Origin: GCA-002050365 sp964237235
GTDB lineage: Bacteria > Acidobacteriota > Blastocatellia > Pyrinomonadales > Pyrinomonadaceae
Assembly (NCBI GenBank): GCA_964237235.1
Contig: CAXSGY010000016.1
Location: forward strand, 1-64,000
Direction of reading: 5' to 3'
Length of the DNA: 64,000 bases
Shown here: positions 8,046 to 16,808 of the stretch, piece after piece
Position numbering within the stretch: position 1 is the stretch's first letter
Layout of the letters: every line of letters starts with the position of its first letter
Notes under the pieces: model-generated
What the model was told of the DNA's origin: nothing
Databases searched by the model: none
The model's input: only the letters and a program-made list of their open reading frames with translations
Made by a program: the position numbers and the translations under genes

Positions 8046-9566
8046 TTAAACATTGCCCGTCGCCGCCGCCATCACCCGTTCGGGCGAGGCTTCGGAGCGC
8101 GTAAATTCGCCGGTCAATTTGCCTTCGTGAAGAACCAGAATGCGGTCCGATAAGCCGATGACTTCCGGCAGCTCGGACGACACCATTACGATTGCCAAGC
8201 CTTTTTTCGCCAACGCGTTGATGTTGGCGTAAATTTCCTGTTTCGCGCCGACATCAATGCCGCGCGTCGGTTCGTCCAGAAAAAGCACTTTGGGATTTGT
8301 CAGAAGCCATTTTCCCAAAACGACTTTTTGCTGGTTGCCGCCCGACAAAGTTCCGGCGACGGTCTGCGGCGAATTGGCTTTGACGCGCAAATCCTGCATT
8401 GATTTTTTCGCCGCGACGTTTTCGCGCGCGCGGTGCGTCAGAAACGCGCCGCTGATTTGCTTCAAACCGGCGAGCGTCATATTGTCGAGTATCGTCTGCG
8501 GTAAAATCAATCCGAAACGCTTGCGGTCTTCGGTCACGAAACCGATGCCGTTTTCAATCGCGTCCGCCGGCGAACCGATTGAAACTTTTTTGCCTTCGAC
8601 GAAAATTTCGCCGCTCTTTTTGCCGAGATGCGCGCCGAAAATTGCCATCAAAAGCTCGCTGCGTCCCGCGCCCATCAAACCGGAAATTCCCAAAACTTCG
8701 CCTTTGCGAACGCTGAACGAAACGTCGTCCACAAGCATTTTATTCGTTTCCGCTTCAAATGCAGTTAGATTTTTAACGTCCAGAACCGTTTCGCCGAATT
8801 CGTGCTGGCTAATCGGGAAAATGTCGCCGACATCGCGCCCGACCATCAAAGCAATTACTTTTTCAATCGTCAAATCCCGCGCGTCGTTCGTGCCGACTGT
8901 TTTCCCGTCGCGCAAAACCGTGACGCGGTCGCTCATCTCGAACACTTCGCCGAGCTTGTGCGAGATGTAAATCATCCCGACACCGCGCTCCTTCAATCCG
9001 CGCAGAATGTCGAACAGCGTTTCGACTTCCGATTCGGTCAACGCGGCGGTCGGCTCGTCGAGAACCAGAATCTTCGCGTTCTGCGACAAAGCCTTGGCGA
9101 TTTCGACCAGTTGCTGCGAGCCGATGCCGAGATTGCCGACCGGCGTTTTTGGATTAATCGGCAAATTCAAATCCTGAAGCAGTTTTCCGGCGCGCTGGTA
9201 AAGCTCCGTCCAATTTATCACGCCGAAATTTGCAGGCTCGCGCCCGAGGAAAATATTTTCGGCGACGGTTAATTCTTTAACGAGCGAAAGTTCTTGAAAA
9301 ATAATGGCGATGCCGGCATTCTCGGCATCGCGGATCGTTTTGAATTGTTTGACTTCGCCTTCGACGACAATATCGCCGCCGTATGTGCCGAACGGATAAA
9401 CGCCCGACAAAGTTTTCATCAAGGTAGATTTGCCCGCGCCGTTTTCGCCGACCAGCGAATGAAATTCGCCCGCCCGCAAATCGAACGTCACGCCGTCCAG
9501 AGCTTTCACGCCGGGAAATTCCTTTGTGATCGAACGCATTTCAAGAAGTGGATTCATAAATTTTTT
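8046..9566 (-). CDS. xylG: Sugar ABC transporter ATP-binding protein, XylG-like
   Basis: About 506 residues with two fused nucleotide-binding domains, as in XylG/MglA/RbsA. The first domain has Walker A GENGAGKST (residues 41-49), signature-like LGIGSQQLVEIAKAL and Walker B ILVLDEPTAAL. The second has the degenerate Walker A GLMGAGRSE, the standard LSGGNQQKVVLGKWL signature and VLFLDEPTRGID. GIGFVTEDRKRFGLI is typical of sugar importers. I chose MKKFMNPLL (ATG 9564-9566). The frame extends to 9608, and MNPLLEMRS is a third option; none has a strong ribosome site. Probably co-transcribed with the ROK regulator upstream and xylH downstream. Confidence 0.88.
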   Translation of the reverse strand, partial: KKFMNPLLEMRSITKEFPGVKALDGVTFDLRAGEFHSLVGENGAGKSTLMKTLSGVYPFGTYGGDIVVEGEVKQFKTIRDAENAGIAIIFQELSLVKELTVAENIFLGREPANFGVINWTELYQRAGKLLQDLNLPINPKTPVGNLGIGSQQLVEIAKALSQNAKILVLDEPTAALTESEVETLFDILRGLKERGVGMIYISHKLGEVFEMSDRVTVLRDGKTVGTNDARDLTIEKVIALMVGRDVGDIFPISQHEFGETVLDVKNLTAFEAETNKMLVDDVSFSVRKGEVLGISGLMGAGRSELLMAIFGAHLGKKSGEIFVEGKKVSIGSPADAIENGIGFVTEDRKRFGLILPQTILDNMTLAGLKQISGAFLTHRARENVAAKKSMQDLRVKANSPQTVAGTLSGGNQQKVVLGKWLLTNPKVLFLDEPTRGIDVGAKQEIYANINALAKKGLAIVMVSSELPEVIGLSDRILVLHEGKLTGEFTRSEASPERVMAAATGNV

Positions 9567-9651
9567 CATCGCCGGACGACCGGATTGATAAGTTCCGTGA
9601 ATGAACAATATTAAAACCGACGCACGATTTAAAGCCTTTACCAGCCGTCTT

Positions 9652-10848
9652 CTAAGTGATGGAAGCCTGCGCGAATTTATGCGTCAGAACGAGGCTGAAC
9701 GCGCCCATCAGCGTCGGATATGCGCCGAGCGTCGAAGGAATAATTTTCGCCACCGGATAACCCTGACACGTCGCCGATTCCGCGCCCGCTATTATTTCAT
9801 CGGCGACCAGCGCCCACGCCCGCACGATTTTGCCCGTCACGATGGCGACTTCCGGCGACAATCCTTGAAATAAATTGGCGATACCGATACCGATATAATG
9901 CGCCGTCTGCTTGAGAGCTTCCCGCGCGTTTTGATCGCCGCCGAGCGCGAGATTAATCAGTTCGTCGAAACTTATTTTGCCTTTGCCGTTCGTTTTCTCC
10001 GATAATTTCGCGTAACGCGCGATTGCCGAAAGCTCCGACGCGAAGGCTTCCCAGCAATTATATTTTCCCGCCGCGCACGCAATCGGCGCGTCGCTGCCGA
10101 TGGTCATATGTCCGAATTCTCCGGCAATGCCGCCTTTGCCGCGATAAATCTGCCCGTCGAAAACAATGCCCGTGCCGATGCCGCTTTCGATCAAAACCAG
10201 TGTAAAATCGCGCACCGTTCTGACTTCCGGGCGACCGAACCAAAGCTCGGCGAGCGCGGCGGCGTTGGCATCGTTATCAATTCTGACCGGCAAACCGACG
10301 GCGATTTCCAAACGGCGCACGATGTCCGGCACCTGCCAGTCGAAATCCGTTATGAGCAAAACTTTTCCCGTCTGCGGCTCGACCAGAGCCGGAATGCTCA
10401 CGCCAATGCCTTCAATCGAACCGGCGTTTTTATTAACCATATAACCGACCGTTTTAATAATTCGGGAAATGGTGTTGTCAAAATTTTTATCGGTCGGAAA
10501 TTCTTCCTGTTCGATTGTTCGTCCGGCTAAATCGCTCGTGGCGATAATCGTCCTTTTTTTGCCGAGATCAATGCCGACGGCGATGGCGTGTGCCGTCCGT
10601 AAAGTCAGCAATTGCGGCGGACGACCGCCCGAAGATTCGCCCTCGATTTCCTCGATTAAGCCGATATTTTTCAATTCCTCGACAATCAGTGAAACGGTAG
10701 ACCGCTGTAAATCCGTGACGCGCGCGATTTCCGCTCTTGAAATCGGGCTGTTTTCGCGGATGTGATTGAGTATAATTTGACGATTGATATCACGAATCGT
10801 ACTCGAACGCGCGACGTTCGCATCCTTTAAGTTTATTCGCCTGACCAT
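9652..10848 (-). CDS. ROK-family transcriptional regulator (XylR/NagC type)
   Basis: A 398-residue regulator. Residues 15-75 form a winged helix-turn-helix (SRAEIARVTDLQRSTVSLIVEEL, then a wing ending GGRPPQLL). A ROK sugar-kinase-like domain begins VGIDLGKKRTIIATSDL. The usual ROK zinc motif CxCGxxGCxE appears here as CAAGKYNCWE, so the second Cys is Ala and GC is NC. Zinc may be bound differently or not at all. The partial phosphate loop GIDLGKKR is consistent with a sensor rather than an active kinase. The first gene of the xylGH operon and downstream of the glycosidase run, it is a good candidate to repress one or both in the absence of a sugar inducer. Confidence 0.85.
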   Translation of the reverse strand: MVRRINLKDANVARSSTIRDINRQIILNHIRENSPISRAEIARVTDLQRSTVSLIVEELKNIGLIEEIEGESSGGRPPQLLTLRTAHAIAVGIDLGKKRTIIATSDLAGRTIEQEEFPTDKNFDNTISRIIKTVGYMVNKNAGSIEGIGVSIPALVEPQTGKVLLITDFDWQVPDIVRRLEIAVGLPVRIDNDANAAALAELWFGRPEVRTVRDFTLVLIESGIGTGIVFDGQIYRGKGGIAGEFGHMTIGSDAPIACAAGKYNCWEAFASELSAIARYAKLSEKTNGKGKISFDELINLALGGDQNAREALKQTAHYIGIGIANLFQGLSPEVAIVTGKIVRAWALVADEIIAGAESATCQGYPVAKIIPSTLGAYPTLMGAFSLVLTHKFAQASIT

Positions 10849-10964
10849 TTTCTTATTACCCGCCGAACGATTCTGAACTTCTTTAGAACTGCTGATAAAT
10901 TATATTGCAAATCGCGCCCGAGTAAAAAGCGAAATATTCGTTTTTTTATCAAAATCCCCTTTAC

Positions 10965-10976
10965 TTAAACGTTTTA
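10965..10976. promoter_or_regulatory. Candidate operator upstream of the ROK regulator
   Basis: TTAAACGTTTTA contains the perfect 8-bp palindrome AAACGTTT with a central CG, about 117 bases before the ROK regulator start in the 178-bp gap behind the GH2 gene. Central-CG palindromes are typical of LacI-type operators, while ROK sites are usually longer and AT-rich, so the binding protein is uncertain. Confidence 0.3.
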
Positions 10977-11026
10977 CCTGTATAAACGGCACGCGCCTCG
11001 ATTTTTCGCCGCGAGCAAGGCGATTT

Positions 11027-13576
11027 TTACTTGAATGCGTCGTAGAGCGAACGCGCCTTCAATTTTTGTCCGAATTCTTCCGCGCTCATTTTCCGCGCGG
11101 CTCGATATTCGATTTCCCGGTTTTTGCCCGGAATCAAATCGAAATAATTGTCGGCGAAAAATCCGTCTGTAAAACCCGAAAGATAGACATCGCGCGCCAT
11201 TTTGTCGGTCGAAAGCTCGACTTTAAATCCGTCTTTGGTCGGCGAGATTTTCGTTTTTATTTCCGGTTTTGCAAAAGATATTTCCTTATACGGCTTGAAG
11301 AAATATTCGTTTTGCGAAACGGTTTTGCCGTTCGTTTTTAATTCGACAAATAAAAAAACGTTTTTATCGTCCGCGCCGTTCAGCAATTCGGCAACCGGCT
11401 GGCTGAAATATGATTTTCCTTTGAGCGGCTCGACATTCAAATCGAGCGTTTTCGTCATCAATTGTTTGCCGTTCAAATCAAACAAAGTCATCGAAAGCTG
11501 CGCCGGCTTCGCTTCGGGCGAATCGTTGACGACGTAAATATTCATCGCGCCGTCGTCAACGTGCGGCGAAACGAGCAGCGGCGCGTAGAAACGTTTCGTG
11601 TAATACATCAGAGCCTTCCAACGTCCGAAATAATCCATCGAAGACCACGACGCGACCTGCCAGCAATCGTCCGCCTGCCAGTAAAGCGAACCCATATTTC
11701 GAGGCATTATGCGCCGCAGATGTTCCGCGCCGATTTTGATTCCTTCCGCCTGCAAAACCTGGCTGACATACAAAAACGATTCGAAATCCTTCGGCATATC
11801 GAATTCGCGCAGCATATAAGTTTTCACCAGTTGATTGCCGCGCGGATGGCGTTGATGCGCGAGCATGATCGGCGTTTCGATGGAAGCGCGGTCGGCTTCG
11901 GTCGTGTAGGTTTTCACGGTTTCAAATTCGGGAAACGACTGAAAACCGTATTCGGACATGAAACGCGGAAACTGTTTTTCGTATTCGGTATAAGGTTTTT
12001 CGGCATGCCAGACCGCCCAGTAATGCGTGTCGCCGATGCCTTGAAATTCCGAATCGGCTTGAAAATTTGCGCTTGGGCTGCTTTGCCAATACGGACGCGA
12101 GCTGTCGTATTCGTCTAACACTTCGGGCAAAACGCGCAGAAAAATTTTCTTGTAGTCTTCCCAAACAAAGTCCGGGTTTTTATCCTTCCAGCCGCCCCAG
12201 TGCTGCCACGCGGTTTCGATTTCGTTGTTGCCGACCCAAATGACGATTGCCGGATGATTTCGCAATCTTTTGACGTTATCAATCGCCTCAAACCGCACGC
12301 TGTCCAGAAATTTTTCATCGCCCGGATACATTGAACACGCGAACATAAAATCCTGCCAGACGAGAATTCCCATCTCGTCCGCCAGATCGTAGAAATAATC
12401 GTCTTCGTAAATACCGCCGCCCCACACGCGCACCATATTCATATTCGCGTCGCGGAGCGAAGACAAAAGCATTTTATATTTTTCTTTTGTGATGCGGGTC
12501 GGAAAAATATCCGCCGGAATCCAATTCGCGCCGTGACCGAAAACGGGAATGCCGTTGACGACGAACGTAAAACTTTTGCCGTATTCGTCGGGCGTTTGCC
12601 TGAGTTCCAGCGTTCGCAAACCCGTTCGCTTCGATTGCTCGTCAATTTGTTTGCCGTTGATTGATAATTTCGCTTTGAACGTATAAAGCGATTGCCCGCC
12701 GTATCCGATTGGATACCAGAGACGCGGATTTTTAATTGCAAAATCGAGCGCGATTCGATTCGTGCCGTTCGTTAAATTGATTTGTTTGGTCGCCGCGATT
12801 TTTTTATCGGTCAAATTTTCGATTTCAATCGTCGCGCTCGCCGCGCCCGTCGAAACGACTTCGGCGACCGCGCTCAAATCGGCGTTTTCCTTCGACAAAT
12901 TATTTTGTTTGATCTGCAAATCTTCGATTCGCGCGTCGTTCCAACTCTCTAAATTTACCGGTTTCCAAACGCCGCTCGTGACAAATCGCGGTCCCCAATC
13001 CCAGCCGTATTGATACGGAGCTTTGCGCGTGTAGGGCGAAGTTTTTTCGCCCTGATCGTTGATCGCGGGCAGTTCGTAATCGAGCTTCGCCATTCTGGGC
13101 AAAATCTCGTTAATCGGCGAGCGAAATTTTATCCGCAGCGTGTTCGCGCCCGTTTTCAAACCGTTTTTAACATCAACGCGCCACATTCTGAACATATTAT
13201 CGGCGTTCAGAATCAGTTTTTCGTTTAAGAAAACTTCGGCGTAGGTGTCGAGACCGTCGAACACGATTTCGAGATTTTGACGCTTTAGAGTGTCGGCAGA
13301 AACTTGAAACGTCGTTTCGTATTCCCAATCGGTTTTGCCGATCCATTGCTGGCTTTTTTCGTTGTCGCGGTAATACGGGTCTTCGATTTTGCGGTTGGCG
13401 AGCAGATCCGTGTGAACGCAGCCGGGAACCGTCGCGTTCAGCCATTCGCCTTTGTTAAATTCGCGGAACTTCCAATTATCGTTCAGCGCGATTTTCGATT
13501 TCGACGCGCTCGTCTGCGCGTTCGCGCCCGCCGCGAATAAAAAAATCAAACTCAAAAGCGCACACAGATTTTTCAT
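11027..13576 (-). CDS. GH2 beta-mannosidase-like exo-glycosidase
   Basis: About 849 residues from ATG 13574-13576, which has a GGAGG ribosome site 9 bases upstream. Longer frames to 13633 are not needed. A Sec signal peptide ends at GANAQ. The GH2 order is visible: sugar-binding jelly roll (WKFREFNKGEWLNATVPGCVHTDLL, the beta-mannosidase opening), immunoglobulin-like domain, then the TIM barrel with VWGGGIYEDDYFYDLADEMG. The acid/base is Glu452 in GNNEIE and the nucleophile Glu542 in MSEYGFQSF. GH2 mannosidases remove terminal beta-mannose from mannan oligosaccharides or N-glycans, here in the periplasm. It follows GH16 by 28 bases, and the mannanase-like GH5 at 54471 could supply its substrates. 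Confidence 0.88.
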   Translation of the reverse strand: MKNLCALLSLIFLFAAGANAQTSASKSKIALNDNWKFREFNKGEWLNATVPGCVHTDLLANRKIEDPYYRDNEKSQQWIGKTDWEYETTFQVSADTLKRQNLEIVFDGLDTYAEVFLNEKLILNADNMFRMWRVDVKNGLKTGANTLRIKFRSPINEILPRMAKLDYELPAINDQGEKTSPYTRKAPYQYGWDWGPRFVTSGVWKPVNLESWNDARIEDLQIKQNNLSKENADLSAVAEVVSTGAASATIEIENLTDKKIAATKQINLTNGTNRIALDFAIKNPRLWYPIGYGGQSLYTFKAKLSINGKQIDEQSKRTGLRTLELRQTPDEYGKSFTFVVNGIPVFGHGANWIPADIFPTRITKEKYKMLLSSLRDANMNMVRVWGGGIYEDDYFYDLADEMGILVWQDFMFACSMYPGDEKFLDSVRFEAIDNVKRLRNHPAIVIWVGNNEIETAWQHWGGWKDKNPDFVWEDYKKIFLRVLPEVLDEYDSSRPYWQSSPSANFQADSEFQGIGDTHYWAVWHAEKPYTEYEKQFPRFMSEYGFQSFPEFETVKTYTTEADRASIETPIMLAHQRHPRGNQLVKTYMLREFDMPKDFESFLYVSQVLQAEGIKIGAEHLRRIMPRNMGSLYWQADDCWQVASWSSMDYFGRWKALMYYTKRFYAPLLVSPHVDDGAMNIYVVNDSPEAKPAQLSMTLFDLNGKQLMTKTLDLNVEPLKGKSYFSQPVAELLNGADDKNVFLFVELKTNGKTVSQNEYFFKPYKEISFAKPEIKTKISPTKDGFKVELSTDKMARDVYLSGFTDGFFADNYFDLIPGKNREIEYRAARKMSAEEFGQKLKARSLYDAFK

Positions 13577-13604
13577 TTTCGTTCGCCTCCGGTCAACTGT
13601 TTTT

Positions 13605-14447
13605 CTAACGACGATAAACGCGCACGTAATCAATTTTCATCTCGCCCGGAAAAACGGTCGTCGCATCGGGCGCGCCGCCCCAATTTCCGCCGACGGCGAG
13701 ATTCAAAATCATAAAAAACGGATGGTCGAAAACCCATTGCCCGCCGCTCGGCAAATTCTGCGGCGTGATGGTTTTATACAAATTGCCGTCAACGTAAAAC
13801 TCGATTTTATTTTCCGACCAGTCGGTCGCGTAAACGTGAAAATCGTCGGCGAATTTTTGATTGTTCGCCAGGCTGAACGACGAGCTGATGCCGTTCGCGC
13901 CCGAATATCCCGGACCGTGAATCGTGCCGTGAACAATCGAAGGTTCGCGCCCGATGTTTTCCATAATGTCCAGCTCGCCGCTCGTCGGCCAGCTGACTTG
14001 ATCTATGTTATTGCCTAACATCCAAAACGCCGGCCACATTCCCTGTCCCGCAGGGATTTTTATGCGCGCTTCGAATCTGCCGTATTTCTGCTCGAATTTT
14101 CCCTTCGTCAGCAGCCGCGCCGATGTATATTGGCACGGTCCATACCAACACGAAAGATTGAGCGGCGGCGCGAGCTTGATCGCCTTGATAACCAAATTTC
14201 CGTTGCCGTCGTGATACGCGTTTTCGACGCTGTTCGTGTAATATTCCGACTCCTGATTGCCCCAACCGCCGCCGCCGGTTTCCGCCGTCCATTTCGACGC
14301 ATCAACCGGCGCATTCAAAGGCTTGTTAAATTCATCCTTAAATGCCAATTTGCGGTAACGAACCTGCGCCTGCGCCATCGTCGAATCGCAAAAAACGAGC
14401 CACAAAAACGAAACGAGAATCAAAATTTTTTGAAATTTTCGGCACAT
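13605..14447 (-). CDS. GH16 endo-beta-glucanase (laminarinase-like)
   Basis: A 280-residue exported enzyme. The start ATG 14445-14447 has GGAGG 5 bases upstream; an earlier ATG lies inside that ribosome site. The signal peptide ends near STMAQA. The single GH16 jelly roll has the catalytic ExDxxE as ELDIME with Glu158, Asp160 and Glu163, plus WGNQESEYYT, the FEARIKIPAGQGMWPAFWML strand and the C-terminal MKIDYVRVY strand, all typical of beta-1,3(4)-glucanases. No carbohydrate-binding module is present. It lies 28 bases before GH2 and 19 bases after the lactonase gene, consistent with one operon. Likely substrates are laminarin-like or mixed-linkage glucans from fungi or plants. Confidence 0.9.
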   Translation of the reverse strand: MCRKFQKILILVSFLWLVFCDSTMAQAQVRYRKLAFKDEFNKPLNAPVDASKWTAETGGGGWGNQESEYYTNSVENAYHDGNGNLVIKAIKLAPPLNLSCWYGPCQYTSARLLTKGKFEQKYGRFEARIKIPAGQGMWPAFWMLGNNIDQVSWPTSGELDIMENIGREPSIVHGTIHGPGYSGANGISSSFSLANNQKFADDFHVYATDWSENKIEFYVDGNLYKTITPQNLPSGGQWVFDHPFFMILNLAVGGNWGGAPDATTVFPGEMKIDYVRVYRR

Positions 14448-14466
14448 AAAATCCTCCATAAAATCT

Positions 14467-15678
14467 TCACGAAAAATCGGGAATCAACTTTAAGCAAACC
14501 GGCGTTGGAACCGCAACCGGCGCGCCGTTGGGCGCGAGTTTGCCGGTTTTTTCATCAATGCGAAACACGAGAATCGAATCGGAATTTTGATTGGCGGCGA
14601 GCAGAAATTTACCGCTTTTTTCAATCGCAAAATTGCGCGGCGTTTGCCCCTGCGTCGAAGCGTGTTCGATAAATTCGAGCTTGCCGGTTCGCTCGTCAAT
14701 TTGAAACGCGGCGATGCTGTCGTGTCCGCGATTCGAACCGTATAAAAATTTACCGTTCGGCGCGACGTGCAAATCGGCGCAAGTGTTCGCGCCCTTAAAA
14801 TCGGCGGGCAAGGTCGGCACGGTTTGAATTTCTTTTAAAGTTCCGCTTTTCGCGTCAAAATCGAATGCGGTAATGCTCGAATCGAGTTCGTTGATGACGA
14901 AGGCGTGTTTGCCGTTCGGATGAAATGCGAAATGCCGCGGACCCGCGCCCGCTTTGGTTTGAAAAAATTCCTGCGCTTGGTTTGGCTTTAATTTGCCGTC
15001 TTTTTTGTCGAGTTCATAAATAAAAATTTTATCCGCGCCCAAATCGCACAAATACGCGAAACGATTTTTCGCGTCGAGATTAATCGAATGCGCGTGCGCC
15101 GCTTCCTGCCGGTCTTTGTTCGGTCCGCTGCCGCTGTTTTGTTTCAGCTCGACGGATGCGCCTAAACTTCCGTTTTTTTCAACGGGAAAAACCGCCGCGT
15201 TGCCGCCCAGATAATTGGCGACCAAAACGAATTTTTCATTCTCCGCAACGGCGACGTAACACGGCGCGCCGCCCAAAGTCGGCTGCTTATTCAGAAACGT
15301 CAAATCGCCGCTTTTCCGGTCTATTTGGAACGCGCTGATCGCGCCGCTTTTTTTGCCTTCGTAAGTTTCCGTTTCGTTGACGGCGTAGAGATATTTTTTC
15401 GATTTATCAATCGCCAGATACGACGGCTCGACGACGTTTTTTACAATTTTATACGGCTTTAATTCGCCCGATTCGAGATTCAGTTTGTAAATATAAATTC
15501 CTTCGCTGCGGCTTTTGCCCGAAGTGTAAGTGCCGATGTAAACGAGCATTTCTTTTGAATTTTTATCGCTCGACGCGCCGCCGAAAATCGAATCGGCGAA
15601 CGTCAAAGCGGTTGTTCCGGCGACGGCGATTTTCAAAAAATCGCGGCGGGTAGAATCAATTTTATTTTTAGATCGCAT
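14467..15678 (-). CDS. Tat-exported lactonase, seven-bladed beta-propeller (YbhE/PF10282)
   Basis: About 403 residues from ATG 15676-15678. A twin-arginine signal (TRRDFLKIAVAGTTALTF) directs export of a folded protein. The body begins LVYIGTYTSGKSRSEGIY and repeats blades with patterns such as 'FLYGSNRGHDSIAAF', 'HAFVINELDSSITAF' and 'FLLAANQNSDSILVF', diagnostic of the 6-phosphogluconolactonase-like propeller family. Catalysis in the family is by a Glu/His/Arg cluster not assignable here by eye. The start overlaps the stop of the upstream ROK kinase by 11 bases, so translation is coupled. In the periplasm it may hydrolyse sugar lactones produced by oxidoreductases rather than 6-phosphogluconolactone. 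Confidence 0.85.
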   Translation of the reverse strand: MRSKNKIDSTRRDFLKIAVAGTTALTFADSIFGGASSDKNSKEMLVYIGTYTSGKSRSEGIYIYKLNLESGELKPYKIVKNVVEPSYLAIDKSKKYLYAVNETETYEGKKSGAISAFQIDRKSGDLTFLNKQPTLGGAPCYVAVAENEKFVLVANYLGGNAAVFPVEKNGSLGASVELKQNSGSGPNKDRQEAAHAHSINLDAKNRFAYLCDLGADKIFIYELDKKDGKLKPNQAQEFFQTKAGAGPRHFAFHPNGKHAFVINELDSSITAFDFDAKSGTLKEIQTVPTLPADFKGANTCADLHVAPNGKFLYGSNRGHDSIAAFQIDERTGKLEFIEHASTQGQTPRNFAIEKSGKFLLAANQNSDSILVFRIDEKTGKLAPNGAPVAVPTPVCLKLIPDFS

Positions 15679-16642
15679 AAGTTTGAACGGAATTTGCAAC
15701 GGCTTTTCGCGCCAGCGCGATTGCGCCGCACACGCCGCTTTCGCCGCCGAGTTCGGCGGGCAGAATTTTTATTTTGTCCGCCGGAATCATCGAAACGAAC
15801 CGCGGCACTAATCGCCGCAGCGGAGCGAATAAAAGCTCCCTGCTCGCCGCCGCGATGCCGCCGCCGACGATGACCGCTTCGGGCGCGATTAACGTAATCG
15901 CGTTGCCGATGCCGACGGCGAGATAGAGACAAGTTTCGTCCCAGATTTCGACCGCCAGTTTATCGTTTAACCGAACGGCTTCGACCAGAGTTTTCGCCGA
16001 AACTTCGTCTAAATCGGCGACTATTTCGCGCATCACGCTCGGTTTGTCGTCTGCCAGTCGTTCGCGCACGCGGCGGGCAATATGCGTTCCCGAACAAATC
16101 GTTTCCAAACAACCGTTGGAGCCGCAGTTGCACTGCGCGCCGTTGATTTGCACAATCGCGTGTCCGAGTTCGCCCGCGCTCGCCGCGGTGCCGTGCAGAA
16201 CTTCGCCGTTGATAATTATCGCGCCGCCGATGCCGGTCGAAACGGTCACGTAAACGATGTTTTCAAATCCGCGTCCCGCGCCGTAAATATATTCGCCGAG
16301 CGCGGCGGCGTTCGCGTCGTTGTCGAGCGCGATTGGCACTCGGAATCGTTCACGAAAAAGTTTGCGAATCGGAAAATCCGTCCACTCGCGCAAATTCGAC
16401 GGCGACATCACCAAACCTTTTTCCAAATCGAGCGGCGACGGACAACCGATGCCGATAGCCGCTAATTCGGATTGATTTTCCCGAAGCATTTCTTCAATCG
16501 CTTGAAAAATTTGTGCGACGGTTTCAAAAGCGTCGGAGAGCGTCGGCAGAAGTCGCGCGGCGACGCGCCCGCCGCTTAACGCTTCGAGCGCGACGGCGGT
16601 TTTCGTTCCGCCGATGTCTATGCCGGCAACAGCTTTGTTCAT
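15668..16642 (-). CDS. ROK-family sugar kinase (glucokinase-like)
   Basis: A 324-residue cytoplasmic kinase. The phosphate motif GIDIGGTKT (residues 7-15) and the second phosphate region STGIGGAIIING flank a complete ROK zinc motif CNCGSNGCLE, preceded by the ELGHAIVQINGAQ substrate loop (E and H ligands). LDNDANAAALGEYIYGAGRG contains the catalytic Asp. These features fit glucose, N-acetylglucosamine or mannose kinases; the E..H..G pattern does not distinguish them. Its place between a hexosaminidase and glycosidases suggests it phosphorylates released glucose or GlcNAc. A 17-base dyad lies in the gap upstream (16736-16752). Confidence 0.88.
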   Translation of the reverse strand: MNKAVAGIDIGGTKTAVALEALSGGRVAARLLPTLSDAFETVAQIFQAIEEMLRENQSELAAIGIGCPSPLDLEKGLVMSPSNLREWTDFPIRKLFRERFRVPIALDNDANAAALGEYIYGAGRGFENIVYVTVSTGIGGAIIINGEVLHGTAASAGELGHAIVQINGAQCNCGSNGCLETICSGTHIARRVRERLADDKPSVMREIVADLDEVSAKTLVEAVRLNDKLAVEIWDETCLYLAVGIGNAITLIAPEAVIVGGGIAAASRELLFAPLRRLVPRFVSMIPADKIKILPAELGGESGVCGAIALARKAVANSVQTYAI

Positions 16643-16735
16643 TCTGAAAAATAAACGTCAATCGAAATTTCAGACTCCAAATTCCAAGTTCAAAATTTTA
16701 GATTGAAGACAAGAACAGCAATTCGATTGCTAAAT

Positions 16736-16752
16736 AAATTGTCGAACAATTT
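16736..16752. promoter_or_regulatory. Perfect 17-base dyad, candidate operator
   Basis: AAATTGT-CGA-ACAATTT lies about 95 bases upstream of the ROK kinase start in the 166-base gap after GH20. An adjacent smaller dyad AGCAAT-TCG-ATTGCT is at 16717-16731. AT-rich palindromes of this type resemble sites bound by NagC/Mlc/XylR ROK repressors, and such a repressor is encoded 6 kb downstream. The association is inferred from position only. Confidence 0.35.
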
Positions 16753-16808
16753 CGACCGCCGAACGAGAAATTGACTGCCAAAACCGGCGACGGAAATTTC
16801 GCTGAAAA

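Noticed and set aside
8257..8970. 237-codon plus-strand frame inside xylG
   Set aside because: Antisense to both nucleotide-binding domains, no ribosome site or recognisable fold.
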